DNA from: Gonium pectorale
Taxonomy: Eukaryota > Chlorophyta > Chlorophyceae > Chlamydomonadales > Volvocaceae
NCBI GenBank assembly: GCA_001584585.1
Contig: LSYV01000074.1
Coordinates: 231,831-266,415, forward strand
DNA: 34,585 nucleotides
Direction: 5' to 3'
Shown here piece by piece: positions 20,579 through 31,479 of this stretch; position 1 is the first letter of the stretch; every line of letters begins with the position of its first letter. The notes below the pieces were generated by a model that worked only from the letters and a program-made list of their open reading frames with translations, was not told the origin of the DNA and made no database searches. Made by a program: the position numbers and the translations under genes.

Positions 20579-23500
20579 CTGCGGGCGCGGATTGAGGGTC
20601 GCCGTGGAGCTCTTCAAGCGGCAGCTCTCTCCCCAGTCCCTCCGCTGCTGTCCATGCCAAGCTCTCTGTTGTATCAAGCGTGGGTGTGAAGTGACAAGAC
20701 GTGCCAGTGGCTCGGCACAGGGCTGTGTTGCGTGTGAGCCAAGGGTAGTGGCGCAATTAGCGCAACGGCGCACTACTCTTGTGTCAGTGTCAGCAACTGT
20801 CGGATGCGCCGACGCATGCCTGTATGCTCCCATCGGTGAATGCATGTGAACTGTAGGTGAGGCCTGTCCGGCATGCACACGATCTGACCCTACTTCGTCC
20901 TGAGCGCTGCTTAGCCATGACAATACCATCAACCGCTAGATTTCCCTACCTCCACAACACGGGTTGCCTTGGGTCGGGGTAGGGGACGTGACACGCATGC
21001 TACACTTTCGCGTGTTGCCAAAGTCTGGAAAGCACGCCCACACGCCTGACTAGCACTACAGCGCCCCGAACTGTCATACGAGTTTGAACAAAAGCGCCTA
21101 CTGTTTGCCCAATCTGTACGACAGTTTCCAGCGACTTGTTCACGCAGCGGTGACTCCACCTTCCCAAAGATATCCCGAATGAACACATCTTGTGCAAGCG
21201 TCCTGGCCAAGCACGCACGCGGCAGTTGGTACCCACCTGCACCGTGGCCTCGGCAGGGAAGCAGCTGCCGCCTCCCCCGCAGCTGGAGGCGTGCCAGGTC
21301 AGCATGCAGCCGCACACGGCGTAAAGGGAAGAGCCTTCGAACGCTGAATAGCTGCAGGCAAGGACACAAGGAAGACACGCTAAAACTGCCGTACGGCAAG
21401 CAGATCAGAAATGCATGCTCTGTTGGAACATCTACAGGCCGATGCTGGACCAGGGTGCCAACTGCCCCAACACATGGCCTCCGCAATGCCGTGCGGCGAA
21501 GAGCATGAGGTACCGCTGCATGTGCTTGCCATGGACGTCCCTGACGCACAAACTGCACATCGCCATACCTGCAGTTTTTGATGTCCTCACGCCAGCAGAT
21601 GTTATCCTTCTTGACCATGGGGTGGGAAAAGAAGCCCCTGAGCATACACGTGCAGCATCGATTCGGGGCGGGGCAATCAGTGCCAGAGCAGACATTTATG
21701 CAGTAGGACCGGGTTGGACTGGCTTACTTCAAACGAGTCCAGCACAAACAAGGCTGCATGCACCTTCCCGTAGGAAGCCACAACGGGCAGCCGTACGGCC
21801 AAATGCAGTCACAAGCAGGATAAGACGGCCCAGAGATCATCCCATGGGAAGGCAGCGTTGCAATGGCAGTACCATGGAAGTGCGCATGCAGCATGCCCCG
21901 CGCACTCATGCACACCACACAATCAGTATGCACATGCGAACCCTGCCCCCAACTCAGTCCGTCGTCCGCTGCCAGCAGGCTCAGGCGCTTACAGGGTCGA
22001 CTTGCACTCATACAAGTAGTTGTTTCTCGGAGTCCGGATGATGCGTTCGTCATTGCAGGCCTTGTACATGTCCTGGACTGACATCTCCGGGGGATCGAGG
22101 TACGGCCCCTCCTCCACAATGTCTAAGACAAGCGGCGGGAGAATTATGTTCACCGGATGCGGCCAGTTGATAACCCTCTCGCCAACCTTATAATTCGTCG
22201 AATACACCTGTTGTTGCGAGCGAGCGGGCCAGGGTTTCGTGTCAGTCTAGCATGTGCAGAAGAGGGTGATCCGTTGATGGCCGTGCATGCATACATGCAG
22301 TCCAGGGATGTCCCTTGTTCAGCCAATGCGCAATTACCTTGGTAACGTCCGCGGCCCGCTCCTGGCACACTTTTTCAGGGAAAAGACTGTTCCACGCTGC
22401 GTTGTATAGCACGCCTGCCAAGAACAGCGCTGCGTTGCTTGTGCGGCTGAGCGCCTGGCCCGTAATCATGTTCTTGAAGCTGTCTGCAAAAGGGTCATAT
22501 AGGGCATGATAAGCGCGATTAGCTGCAACGCACCGCATGGAACGTCCCGGTAATGAGGAAGCACACACTCCATATACATGTGAGGAAACCAGCCCATCTA
22601 GCCGCATTCACTCATCAATCGTCACTACCAGCTGCCCCACATTGGTTCCCATGCAGACAGAACTGGTCCTGCGCAAGGACGAGTACGAGCGCCGTGCGGC
22701 GCGGATTGACGTGCTGGGGGAAATGGCGTCGACTGAGGTATACAGGCCAGGTCGCATAAGACCGCAAACTTGCACATCGGCCTGACATGCCTCCCTTAAT
22801 GCAAATGGCATACACTTCATTCATCACGTGCCCGTACATTGCAAACTGCCTTCATGGCAAGCCCTGCAGTAGGTGGCCGTGGCAGCTGTCTGCCTGTCGA
22901 GATATGCACTGATGGGGGTGTGTAAACGAGAAGAGGCTACCATCCAGTCAAGCACATCATTACCCGCAAAGCCACAGCACATACACAGCACGCCCCCTCA
23001 CACACCAGGCAGGGAAGGCACGAAGATTCTCTCGGTTTCGTAGTAAGCCTTGTACGGGTCAGCCTGTATGGAGCCGGCGCTCGCTTGAAGGAGGTGGCGG
23101 CCGGTGGCTTCTGATGAGGCGTTGGCAGTGGCATTTCCCAAGGGGAGGAGCGGCAGCGACTGGTACACCTCGCATGCTGTGGCCAGAGCCTTGCAGACCA
23201 GCACATATCGGCCCTTGTGACCCTCCAACGTAAAGGCAGCCTCAACCTCGTCGTCGGTGCTCCTGTACGCACAGCACACAAACAATATGCTCGTCTGTGC
23301 ATGCGTTGAGGGGAGGTATCGCATTCACGCATGTGGCAGCCAACCGCCACCAGGGAGGAAGCTTACGTATGTCCAGCCGTAGGGCCTGCCATATGTCCAG
23401 CGCCCCCCCCCCCAGCACATCGGATCTGAACAGGCCGAACCCAAACGCAGTGGCTCCCTGTGGGCCGCCGTGCAGGCAGCCGTGCAAGATAGAGCCCAGT

Positions 23501-24861
23501 CCTGCTGGCTAGCACGAGTCTACATACAGCCCCGCTCAGCCATCTGCTCACTCACATACAGAACTTCGCCCACAAGACATTGGCGCTGCCTAACTGACTA
23601 AGCGAATAGAACAGGCTACACTGTGGATCAAGCACGTGCAGATCTGGATCACTCATCAGCTGTGCCATCGGCCGTACTATCCGTACTTACTTGCAGCCGG
23701 AGTACGCATTGATTGATGCCTTGTGCACGGCCGACATTGCGCCCGTGTCAATTGTCAGATTGCCAGGCACCAGCTCATCCGCGAAGTCCGAGTCTGCAAA
23801 CGAGCCGGGTTTGAGCACCAGGGTGAGCTCCACGTCGCCGCCCACTAGGGTGGTGCAAGCCCGCTGGAGGTTGGAGCGGGGCGTGGAGGCCATGTACAAG
23901 GTGACGAGCTCCTCATCCTCTGTGTCCGTCTCCATGAGGTGGCGCATCATCCTCCGCTGTTCATTCATTGGGGCGAAGCAACAAGACAGGGGTCAACAGT
24001 TGGTGTGATGCTGCAGTAAATGGTCTTGCTTCACGTATAGATGTGCAGGGATGATGGATGGCAAAGTGCACGCATTTCTGGAGGGGAAAAGAGGCAAGTG
24101 GAAGTAGTATACAGCAAGCTAGAGGCACACATGTGCTGGATTCACCTCCTTGGGACGCTGTCAAGTGACCGGTATCCACAAGCATAGCGGTAGCTGAGGT
24201 AGGGTTCATGACTGTCACCATGCGCATGGCGAGTGCATTGCTGCCGTGCACTGCTGCGACGGTGTAGGGGTGCTTTCAAGGTCGCAACCCCGGGCAAGCT
24301 CACCCCGACCGCTGGAGAGGTCGCGACGTCTATGGTCGGATCGCCGAAGACGGTGAGAGACACAGCGGGTGCGGCTGAGCGAACAGGGCCCATGGCCGAG
24401 TCTGTTGCCTTGAGAACACCGTCCTCCGCCTTCAGCTTAGTTGTTAGGTACATGGCCGACCAGCTTAGCAGGAATGAAGAAGCAACCAGCAAGAGGAGCA
24501 TGAAGATAGCGGCCGCCAGGATCCATCTCCACAGTTTGAGGCGCAGGCGGGAACCGGCGATAGTCGTGGCGACGCGCTCGAGCTCCGACAGCTGAAGCCT
24601 GCCATCCTGCAGTGCGGGCGGTGGTGCGTTACGCATAGTGCACGGATAGGTTCAAGGGAGTTTAGAGGTGGGAGGGGTTCTCCCCTGGCTAGGTTAGGCT
24701 AGCGTACAAGCCAGTAACCTTGCTTTCGTCCGACGTAGCCCCCTCCCACACACACCCAGTAACAGATGTACCTTATTAACATCAAACTTCCGAAGCTCCA
24801 CTTGAAGCTCGCTTGAGAAAGCTGCAGGGAGGTAAAGTGGCACGCTCGCAGAGCTCAGCAT
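19780..24861 (-). CDS. Gene A: EF-hand/transmembrane/Hint (hog-like) protein, ~866 aa
   Basis: Minus-strand exons, 5' to 3': 24861-24772, 24606-24146, 23951-23691, 23589-23556 (weak), 23508-23367, 23262-23006, 22732-22612, 22479-22338, 22207-21993, 21552-21436, 21351-21237, 20578-20395 and 20240-19780. Residues 27-38 form a canonical EF-hand loop (DVNKDGRLQLSE). A single hydrophobic helix at ~58-78 suggests a type II membrane protein with its C-terminal bulk outside. The ectodomain carries NATANAS glycosylation sites and a Cys-rich end. The Hint module starts at the nucleophile Cys of GGSCFPAEATV and has the TRGH motif (TxxH) needed for N-S acyl shift chemistry. Hint modules self-cleave, and in hedgehog they attach a lipid to the released N-terminal part. 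Here the outcome is unknown. All junctions close in phase except 23367/23262, downstream of an 11-G run (23413-23403), suggesting a one-base error or a real frameshift. N-terminal exons diverge from gene B; Hint exons are nearly identical. Confidence 0.75.
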
Positions 24862-25239
24862 CGCGCTTCTTTACATACACAAAAAAAATCATGGAAACGC
24901 AAAAGCAGCGGCCTTCAAGTGCACATTAGCATAGTGAACGCGGCTCGCAGGCCCGACAGCAGCAGCATTCCTTGTGCTAACCTTTCACTGGGATACTCTG
25001 GTCGACTTCTGCCATATTCACTCACTGCAAGGTCAACCGCTGCGTAAAGTTTTGCTTGTATAGCGCGCGACTTTCAATGGTCGATTGTTCGTTGTTGGTT
25101 ACCACAGGTCCTTATAGTTTTCCCGTATGCGAAGCTGGAAGCTCACACGAATGTGACTGGCTAGGCAATTTAAATACCACATGGAAGTGAAATAGTCTGC
25201 ACGTTAAGAGGTGCGGGCGACACGTAAGCTTTCGCAGTT
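24862..25239. promoter_or_regulatory. Shared divergent promoter region of genes A and B
   Basis: Only 378 bases separate the two start codons, which point away from each other. Toward gene B, TTTAAATA at 25169-25176 lies about 64 bases before the ATG. Toward gene A, TATACAAG on the minus strand (25062-25055) lies about 195 bases before its ATG. The interval is notably less GC-rich than its surroundings and has no ORF. Confidence 0.6.
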
Positions 25240-28200
25240 ATGGCTGAACCGAGCGCAGGCTCGGACTCACTCAACACGTCGTTGGGACGTAAGAAGGGGA
25301 GCCCAACCTCGAACCGCGTTGCTCCTGCCCCGCCAATTGTCGCAACCGACTCCAACACGGAGCATCATGCTTTGAACCTGTGTTCGCCAAAGGCATCAGG
25401 TTCGCCGCGTCCTACGACTGTCACGCTCGGCGGTGAGTGGCCTCACACGTCTGCCATCCACCACTACTACTACTGCGGCCACCTGCTGGAGCGATTTGCC
25501 TTATCTCCCCCGCCTTCCCGGCAGAAATCGCAAACCTATCCAAGTCGCTGAAGGGCTGGGACGCAGATCAGGTGCGGCTTGTTTGGTTTCTCCAGAGGCC
25601 GCGGGGATACTGCGGACTGCTGACCGTGGACCTCCTCTTCCTATGTCAGGACGGGTCTCTGACAGTTGTGGAGATCGAAGCCGCTGTCCAGAAGCTAATC
25701 CGGCAGCAAGTGATCGAGAAGACGTACCGCGTCCTCGGCATCGTTGTGGTCGTTTTCTTTGTAATCTTCTGCGCGGCCAGTTTCGGCCTGTCTGTCGCTG
25801 CCCTCAAACTCGTGCGTGATGTGACGGTGAGCCGGACGGAAGGCGGAACCCAGGCCCGGCTTGTGGATGCCAACGGCAACGCTCTGGTCACCTCGTCAGT
25901 GGCGGTCATCACCGCCGCGGGCGTCACAGCCACGCCCACCCCGACCACCGGCCGCCGCATACTCGTCACGGTGCGTGACATATCTCAATCATTCATGATC
26001 TGCAGTTGCGAGCGGAACTTCAGGGCACTGCAACCTCAGGGTGTGTTGTCATAGCTGGTTCATCAGTGCGGATACACCTCTGCGCAAACCTCACCACACC
26101 CCGCCCTGCCATTGTGAAGCGTTCTTGTATATATATGGCCTTTACCATCGCTCACAGCGGCGGCTGCCCCTGCCATGCCGGAATGGAGAAGCATTTGTAT
26201 GTGCATGCGCTATATCGCAGGCCAGGTAGGCACCTGGCACAGTCATGTCACTCGAAATTCACGTTTCACTTCTCGGCCCATGGTTTTGCAGCGATGAATG
26301 CCCAGCCCTTGAGGTCACCATCCCACGCAATACACGCTCCCTCTTCATTCGTCACCCTTCGCAGGAGGACACCATTGACGAGCATGGTGCACTTGGCCGC
26401 TTCACACGACGCATGCTGGGCGAGGCCAAGTTCATTTTTGTCACGTACGGCACTGTGCCGTGGCAGACAGTGGTGGACGGATGCATGGCGCTCAATGATG
26501 GCTACGGCGTCCTGACAATCCCGTTCAACAGTAAAGACAGCACGCTGGGCGCCGTCCAGAAGATGTTCAAGCTAAACGTTAAGGGCGCCAAGGGCTGCAA
26601 TGAGTGAGTTGGCCCAGTCCTAGTGCGTCCTGATCCTGCTGGCCCTGCGTGCTGCTTGTAGATCTCCCGATCTTCTGGCGTCGCTCCAGGTCTGTGCTGG
26701 GCGAAGGGTATCCTTCGTGCACTCGTCTTCTGCTCATCGTTGCAGGTCACACATAAGTGCCGTACATGAGTTGTATGTTGAACGCACTTGTATTGGTGGA
26801 CACTACTACTGTGGCGTAGTAAGGGCTAGAGCATCCGAACAGTACCTCCGGGCTGACAGAATCGCGACTTTTGTACTGCACCCCTGCCCCGCCCTCTATT
26901 GCGGCCCTTCCACTCCGCAAAGCCTTGCCGGTATTCAGGTGGTTGGCATGCTGGAGCCGGGTGACAGCGTTGACGCCATGCCGCCCCCCCTGGTGGTCGA
27001 CTGTGCTGCGGGTGCCGGCCTACCCTGCACCCTGTTCACAGTGGAGCGATTTGTGTCTGGAGATGCAGCTGCGGGCGTGGTGGAGTACCCGGCTTACAGC
27101 CTGGACAACGTCACCAGCACGGGCCGGCGGCGCCGCATGTACGGGAATGCCTGCAACCCCGTCAACATTGACTCTGTGCGTGCGCTAAGGACGGGCGGGC
27201 GGGCTCGTGCGTTGCGTACCATACTGTGCGTGTTGGGTGGGTTCCCACTAAGTTAGCAGAATGGATTGGGATGAGACTTCACGCACGCACCGCTGGTGTT
27301 AAGGTTAAGGCAGGGCTGTCTTACGTGGGAGGGTGGAGTCAGTGTGCGTTGCACAACAATGCTGATTGTGTTGCAATGAACTACGACGACGCGACGGTAT
27401 CAGGCCATGTGGGCTTCGGTTGCTGTGTACACTAGCTTGTTCTGCCTCAAAGTGATCTGTATCAACCTTGCTGGCCTCGATCCGTGCACGTTGCAGGGCC
27501 TCCTTCCATCGCGTGGCAGTACCTCCGAATGCAAGGTGGTTGCCTGCAAGGTGAACAGCAAGCGCGACACCTACAGGTGCAGTAGGCAGTACATACCTCC
27601 CGGCGATAGGCCCTGCGGCATTATCGACTGCAGCGGTGATAGCGGTGACTGCTTCTCATCCGATGCAACCGTCCAGGTGCGTGTACATGAGAGTATGACC
27701 ATGACTTACCGGGTGTCGTTGATTCGTGTACTAGTGCTTTGCTTACTTACTAGCTTGTGGGGCACCTCCGGGAGCGTTCTCATCCCAGCGACAGAGAGAC
27801 GTACTGCTGGGTGGCTGAGGCTGGAAACCGTGGGTGCTTGCTGGGTTGGAAACCTGAGGCTGCATGACTGCGCCCTGAAGGAGCTGGGGCAGCAATAGCG
27901 ACTTGGCCCCTTGCAAGAGGGTTCACTCTGCGTTGTCCCCGGTGTGGCGCTGTGCTGTATGCATAGCATACATGGGGTGGCGTACGACCGATTGACGTTT
28001 CTTTTCAACCAAGGCCGCCCCAACGGCTGCTGGACGTGCATGCCGGATGTATGTGAAGTTGTGGCTGGGACCGCATGTATGGGCATACCAATGGCTGGTG
28101 AGCAGTCACTCTGACAACAACCTGCTTCCATCTTGCCTCAACATTCCCCATCGATTGCTTCGACCCGCAGGTCGAGGGCGGCGGCCGCAAGCGCATGTCT

Positions 28201-28990
28201 GAGCTGGCAGCCGGGGACCGCGTGCTCACGGTTCGCTCGGATGGCAGCACCGCCTTCGATGACGTCTACCTGTTCGGCCACAAGCGCGCTGAGGGGATGC
28301 ACGAGTTCCTGCAGCTCCAAACCTCGGTCAACGCCTCTCTCACTCTGAGCAAAGGTGAGAGAACGATGTATGTGCCGGGCTGGGCGGCATCGGACATACG
28401 GTGTATGATATTCGAAGAAAGAGCCGCTGAGAAGTGCTTAACCCGTCTGCCTGTGGGTCAAGCTGCGGCCATCGGTGCATGCTCATCTCAACACACAATA
28501 CCTGACGCCTTGTGATTCCTGCGCGACAGGCCACTTCGTGCCGGTCGCCCGTGGAGCCTGCTCCGCCGCACCGGCAGTATCGTGCTCAGTCACCCTGCCT
28601 GCCTCCAACGTCCGCCCCGGTGACGTCATCTTCACCGCTGCGGACGGCACTGCCGCTGCGCCCGCCACCGTGATCTCTGTGACGACCGTGGTTCGCCCGG
28701 GCCTGTACAACCCGTTCACCCTGGGCGGGCGCATCGTGGTCGACGGTGTGCTAGCATCGGCGCACTCGGACTGGTTCCTGGACCCGCTCGTGCCCGCCGC
28801 TGCGCGCCGCTTCCTGCCTGCCGTCTACCAGGCCGTACTCGCACCCGTGCGCCTGCTGTACCGGCTGGTGCCGAGGGCCCTGGCGCAAGTCGATGCTGCC
28901 GTACACGCGGGCTTCAAGGATGGCTGGTATGACGTCAGCGTCAGCCAGGTTGCGAACCTGGCGGTGACTGCGCTGGCGTCCGCGGCCTAG
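25240..28990 (+). CDS. Gene B: EF-hand/transmembrane/Hint (hog-like) protein, ~680 aa
   Basis: Exons: 25240-25432, 25525-25571, 25650-25970, 26006-26040 (uncertain), 26292-26603, 26746-26818, 26939-27175, 27497-27676, 28171-28354 and 28530-28990. They sum to 2043 bases in one frame. The EF-hand loop DADQDGSLTVVE (residues 77-88) is split by a phase-0 intron between loop positions 4 and 5, exactly as in gene A. A transmembrane helix lies at ~108-132. The ectodomain ends in a Cys-rich exon (27497-27676). The Hint module starts at Cys in GDCFSSDATV and runs to the C-terminus. Its SKGH motif has Ser where gene A and most hog modules have Thr. Predicted: membrane-anchored, calcium-responsive, self-cleaving protein. 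The weak point is the 35-base intron 25971-26005, shorter than expected for algae; without it the phase to 26292 does not close. Homology to gene A is strong only in the EF-hand architecture and the Hint exons. Confidence 0.75.
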
Positions 28991-30019
28991 GGGGCTACTA
29001 TGTGTTCGGCTCCATCAACGCTTCACAGCAGCCCATAGATATGCAATGCCTCTTTATCCCCTTGGCCTGTACATACTGTGAATATGTGTTGCGCATTCAT
29101 GGGACTATGCTCGCTGCACTGGGAGTGTGTACGACGAATCTAAGCAGCTCATACCCATGCCTCGTCTTCGCCGTGTGCTCGTGTTACTGCCATGCTAAGT
29201 GTCTCGGTGAATGAATTCCTGAAGAGCCCCTGCAAGAGGAATGCGATCGTGCCTGCGTAACGTCTGGTGCGTCCGGTTGGAACGAGCAGCGTGCTATCTA
29301 CCCCCTCGATCGGAACCAACCATGCGGCCTGAAACCCGCTACATACATGTACGGCATTCCTGTTAGGGACGCACCTGGTCTGTGCGGCATTGTGCCCGCT
29401 AACTCTTATTTGAGTCCCCGCTCTGTGGCTAATCGGTGGCTTTTGTGTACAACATCGCGTGGGTGGATGAATGGCTCGATTTGTGAACGACCTTCTGTGT
29501 GCCGTACATATGTTGATTGCAACTAACCGTGTGTGCGGCTGACGACGTGTGTGTCGGCATCGCTGCGCCCGCCGTGCACTGCACCGCACCGCACGCCTCC
29601 TTGCCCGCCTTGGCCACTCGCTGTTTCTAGGGGCACTCATCTACCCTGGGAGCAACGAGCTTGTCGCGTGTGCAAGTCTGGGATGTTTGAAGATGAATAC
29701 CACGTTTTGAGTGCAGTGCGTACAATTGGTTCCGTGATGAACACGGAATTTGCTTGTCATGTTGTGATGCGGATATGGACTGCCATTGACCCCTACAAGG
29801 TCGTTGCACTCCTTGCCTCAGTTAACAACCTACGCACGCAGAGGTGTAATGTGTAAGTTGCGCTTGTCTTTACGGGTTTTGGGCTAATCAGAACCCTTTT
29901 GGGTGTTTCACCTTGTCTGCTATGACAGGTCGGGAGCCAATCGGCTCGTGCGGCCTGCAATCCGTCTCTGAGGAGCCTGTAATCTGTACCTGTATCTGCC
30001 AGGTTCCACAGGGGCAGGC
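28171..30019 (+). repeat. Arm B of the inverted Hint duplication, interrupted
   Basis: It matches arm A in reverse. Continuous homology to the 3' side runs to 29609. It then skips 29610-30000 and resumes for about 19 bases (AGGTTCCACAGGGGCAGG, 30001-30018; arm A has a 4-base difference). It ends where the copia LTR begins at 30023. The skipped block is a LINE-like insertion. Confidence 0.85.
29610..30000 (+). mobile_element. 5'-truncated LINE-like fragment, copy 1
   Basis: This block is absent from the otherwise homologous arm A, which acts as an empty site (...CTTGCCCGCC|AGGTTCC...). It contains the end of an ORF (about 29636-29856) with CRVCKSGMFEDEYHVL. That matches the Cys/His zinc-binding region near the C-terminus of many reverse transcriptases (C..C....EDE.H.L). 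The ORF stop overlaps TGTAA. The last 100 bases (29901-30000) recur at 32994-33078, and both copies end CTGTATCTGCC. A shared 3' end with different 5' ends is typical of non-LTR retrotransposons. Confidence 0.6.
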
Positions 30020-30022
30020 TGA

Positions 30023-30236
30023 TGATGCTTTGGGTTGCTTTAGCCTAGTGCCAACGTGGGATTGCGGGAGGATTTGGGCCAAGTACGCTATAGAGCTTAC
30101 AGAGGTCGTTCGTCCATTCGTCCTCTTCCTCTTAATGTCCTATCTTATCAACGTCCTGCCACCGTAAACGGTTTAGCTTTACGGCGTCTATTCGCTCAAC
30201 CAGTCAGTTACTCGGTTGCGGTACGTTTCCCCATCA
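30023..30236 (-). repeat. 3' LTR of the copia element
   Basis: On the minus strand it begins TGATGGGG and ends GCATCA, with TGATG/CATCA terminal inverted repeats. It is preceded by a polypurine tract and contains TGTAA. Length is 214 bases. The flanking plus-strand bases 30018-30022 (GCTGA) are the candidate 5-bp target duplication; the partner lies outside the window. Confidence 0.65.
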
Positions 30237-30245
30237 CTCCCCCTC
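30237..30245 (-). promoter_or_regulatory. Polypurine tract of the copia element
   Basis: GAGGGGGAG on the minus strand directly precedes the TG of the LTR, the usual plus-strand priming site of copia elements. Confidence 0.65.
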
Positions 30246-30659
30246 GGGCCGCAACCTGTGAGCAGTATCGTGCTCAGGGTGAACTGCGGCCGCACCGTAT
30301 AACATTCACTATCATATAACCAATGCGGCCAACCTTCCAATCCCCTTGGTTTCCAGCATTGCGTCTTGCGTCGCTTAGCCGCGGCTCCGCGGTCCCTGCA
30401 AGCAGGAAAGAGTGTATTCTGTTGGGCATGGGGGGCCTGATCCACCGAGCCGGGACTGGCCAGGGACAGTAACGTACTATGGCTCAGTCCGGCCCGGCGG
30501 AGTCAGATCTGACAAAAGGAAACTCGCGAATTAGCAAGAATGAACCAAGGCCTACCGGCCAAGTACTACCGTACTAAAAAAGAGAACCAGAACTACCGGA
30601 CGTACTACCGGACATTACCGAAGTGCATACACGCTTGCCAGCCGAACGCAGGAAACCTA

Positions 30660-30898
30660 GGTTTCCGCTACTACGCTACGCTACATGCGAAAGCCGCCGT
30701 GATTCTCCGCATCAGGCGGCATTCATCAGCCCAAACGCCATGCCCCGCAGGCCCGTTTGCGTCATCCCCATGGCGTCCTGGCCCGCTCAGAATTTCGCCT
30801 CGCCCAGCACCTTGGTGAGCGCGTCCGTCCGTCACCATGTGCTGTGTGGCACAGTACTCCAGCTTCAGGTCTCCGCGCGCCACGCGTTCCCGCACCAG
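30660..30898 (-). pseudogene. Copia RNase H C-terminal tail, separated by an insertion
   Basis: LVRERVARGDLKLEYCATQH and a following TD are the standard copia C-terminus after KHIDVxxHF. The reading frame then shifts. The matching KHIDVLHH piece is about 580 bases upstream on the minus strand, near 31490-31510, so the coding sequence was split by the insertion at 30899-31479. Confidence 0.75.
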
Positions 30899-31479
30899 TG
30901 TCATACCAGGGAGGTGACACGGTGTGTTTTCCGTACAGTTGTCGGTTGGCGCCTGAGCGCAACCCAAATTATCCTAAGGTTACATGGTGGTGTCGTGTTA
31001 TCATTGTGCGGTTATGTGGTTGTGAGCTGTGTGTCTGAACATTGCGATATCGAGCGGTGGATCAAGTTGGAGGTTTGCCGGACGGTCGGCAACTACCGAG
31101 CATAAAGGCCGGAAGCGCGCTTGTGTCACCGCTTCTCGGCTCCCCAGACGTTTTTGTCGTTGAGCTAGACAGTAAGCCCGGTGCAGCTCTAGGCGCTTGC
31201 ATCAGTGTAACCCCGTGTGCATTCTCCGCTCGACCCATCGCCATTCTTTACCACCGGAATACTCAGCGAGGCAGGACGTCGCGAACCCTGTGCGCTGTTG
31301 TTAACCCGATTGTCGCTGAACCCTACCCAGGCTTGTCCGTCGGAGCTGCGTGTGCGCGTGCGCGGCGCACCTGCACAGCGTTCTCCGAGGCTTCGCCTGT
31401 GGAGGATGGACTCACGGCGACCCAGCCGAGTCTGCCGCATGCACGTAAAACGCACGTTGGACGGTCAGCGTGCACGACA
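30899..31479. mobile_element. ~580-bp insertion splitting copia RNase H
   Basis: The block sits exactly between two halves of a conserved copia motif. On plus it begins TGTCATACC and ends GTGCACGACA, so it has TGTC...GACA ends. It carries TGTAA near 31206. These are features of a solo LTR, but no convincing target duplication was found and it has no recognisable coding. Boundaries are good to a few bases. Confidence 0.5.

Noticed and set aside
21700..21860. Extra gene A exon with a plausible VVASYGKVHAALFVLD reading
   Set aside because: A stop lies upstream in frame and there is no AG acceptor between it and the reading; the phases of exons 21993 and 21552 already close without it.
19174..30019. 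Inverted arms as ends of one giant transposon or an assembly palindrome
   Set aside because: The arms match exons plus 3' UTR of paralogous genes, they differ by several percent, and their introns diverge, so they are a real gene duplication.
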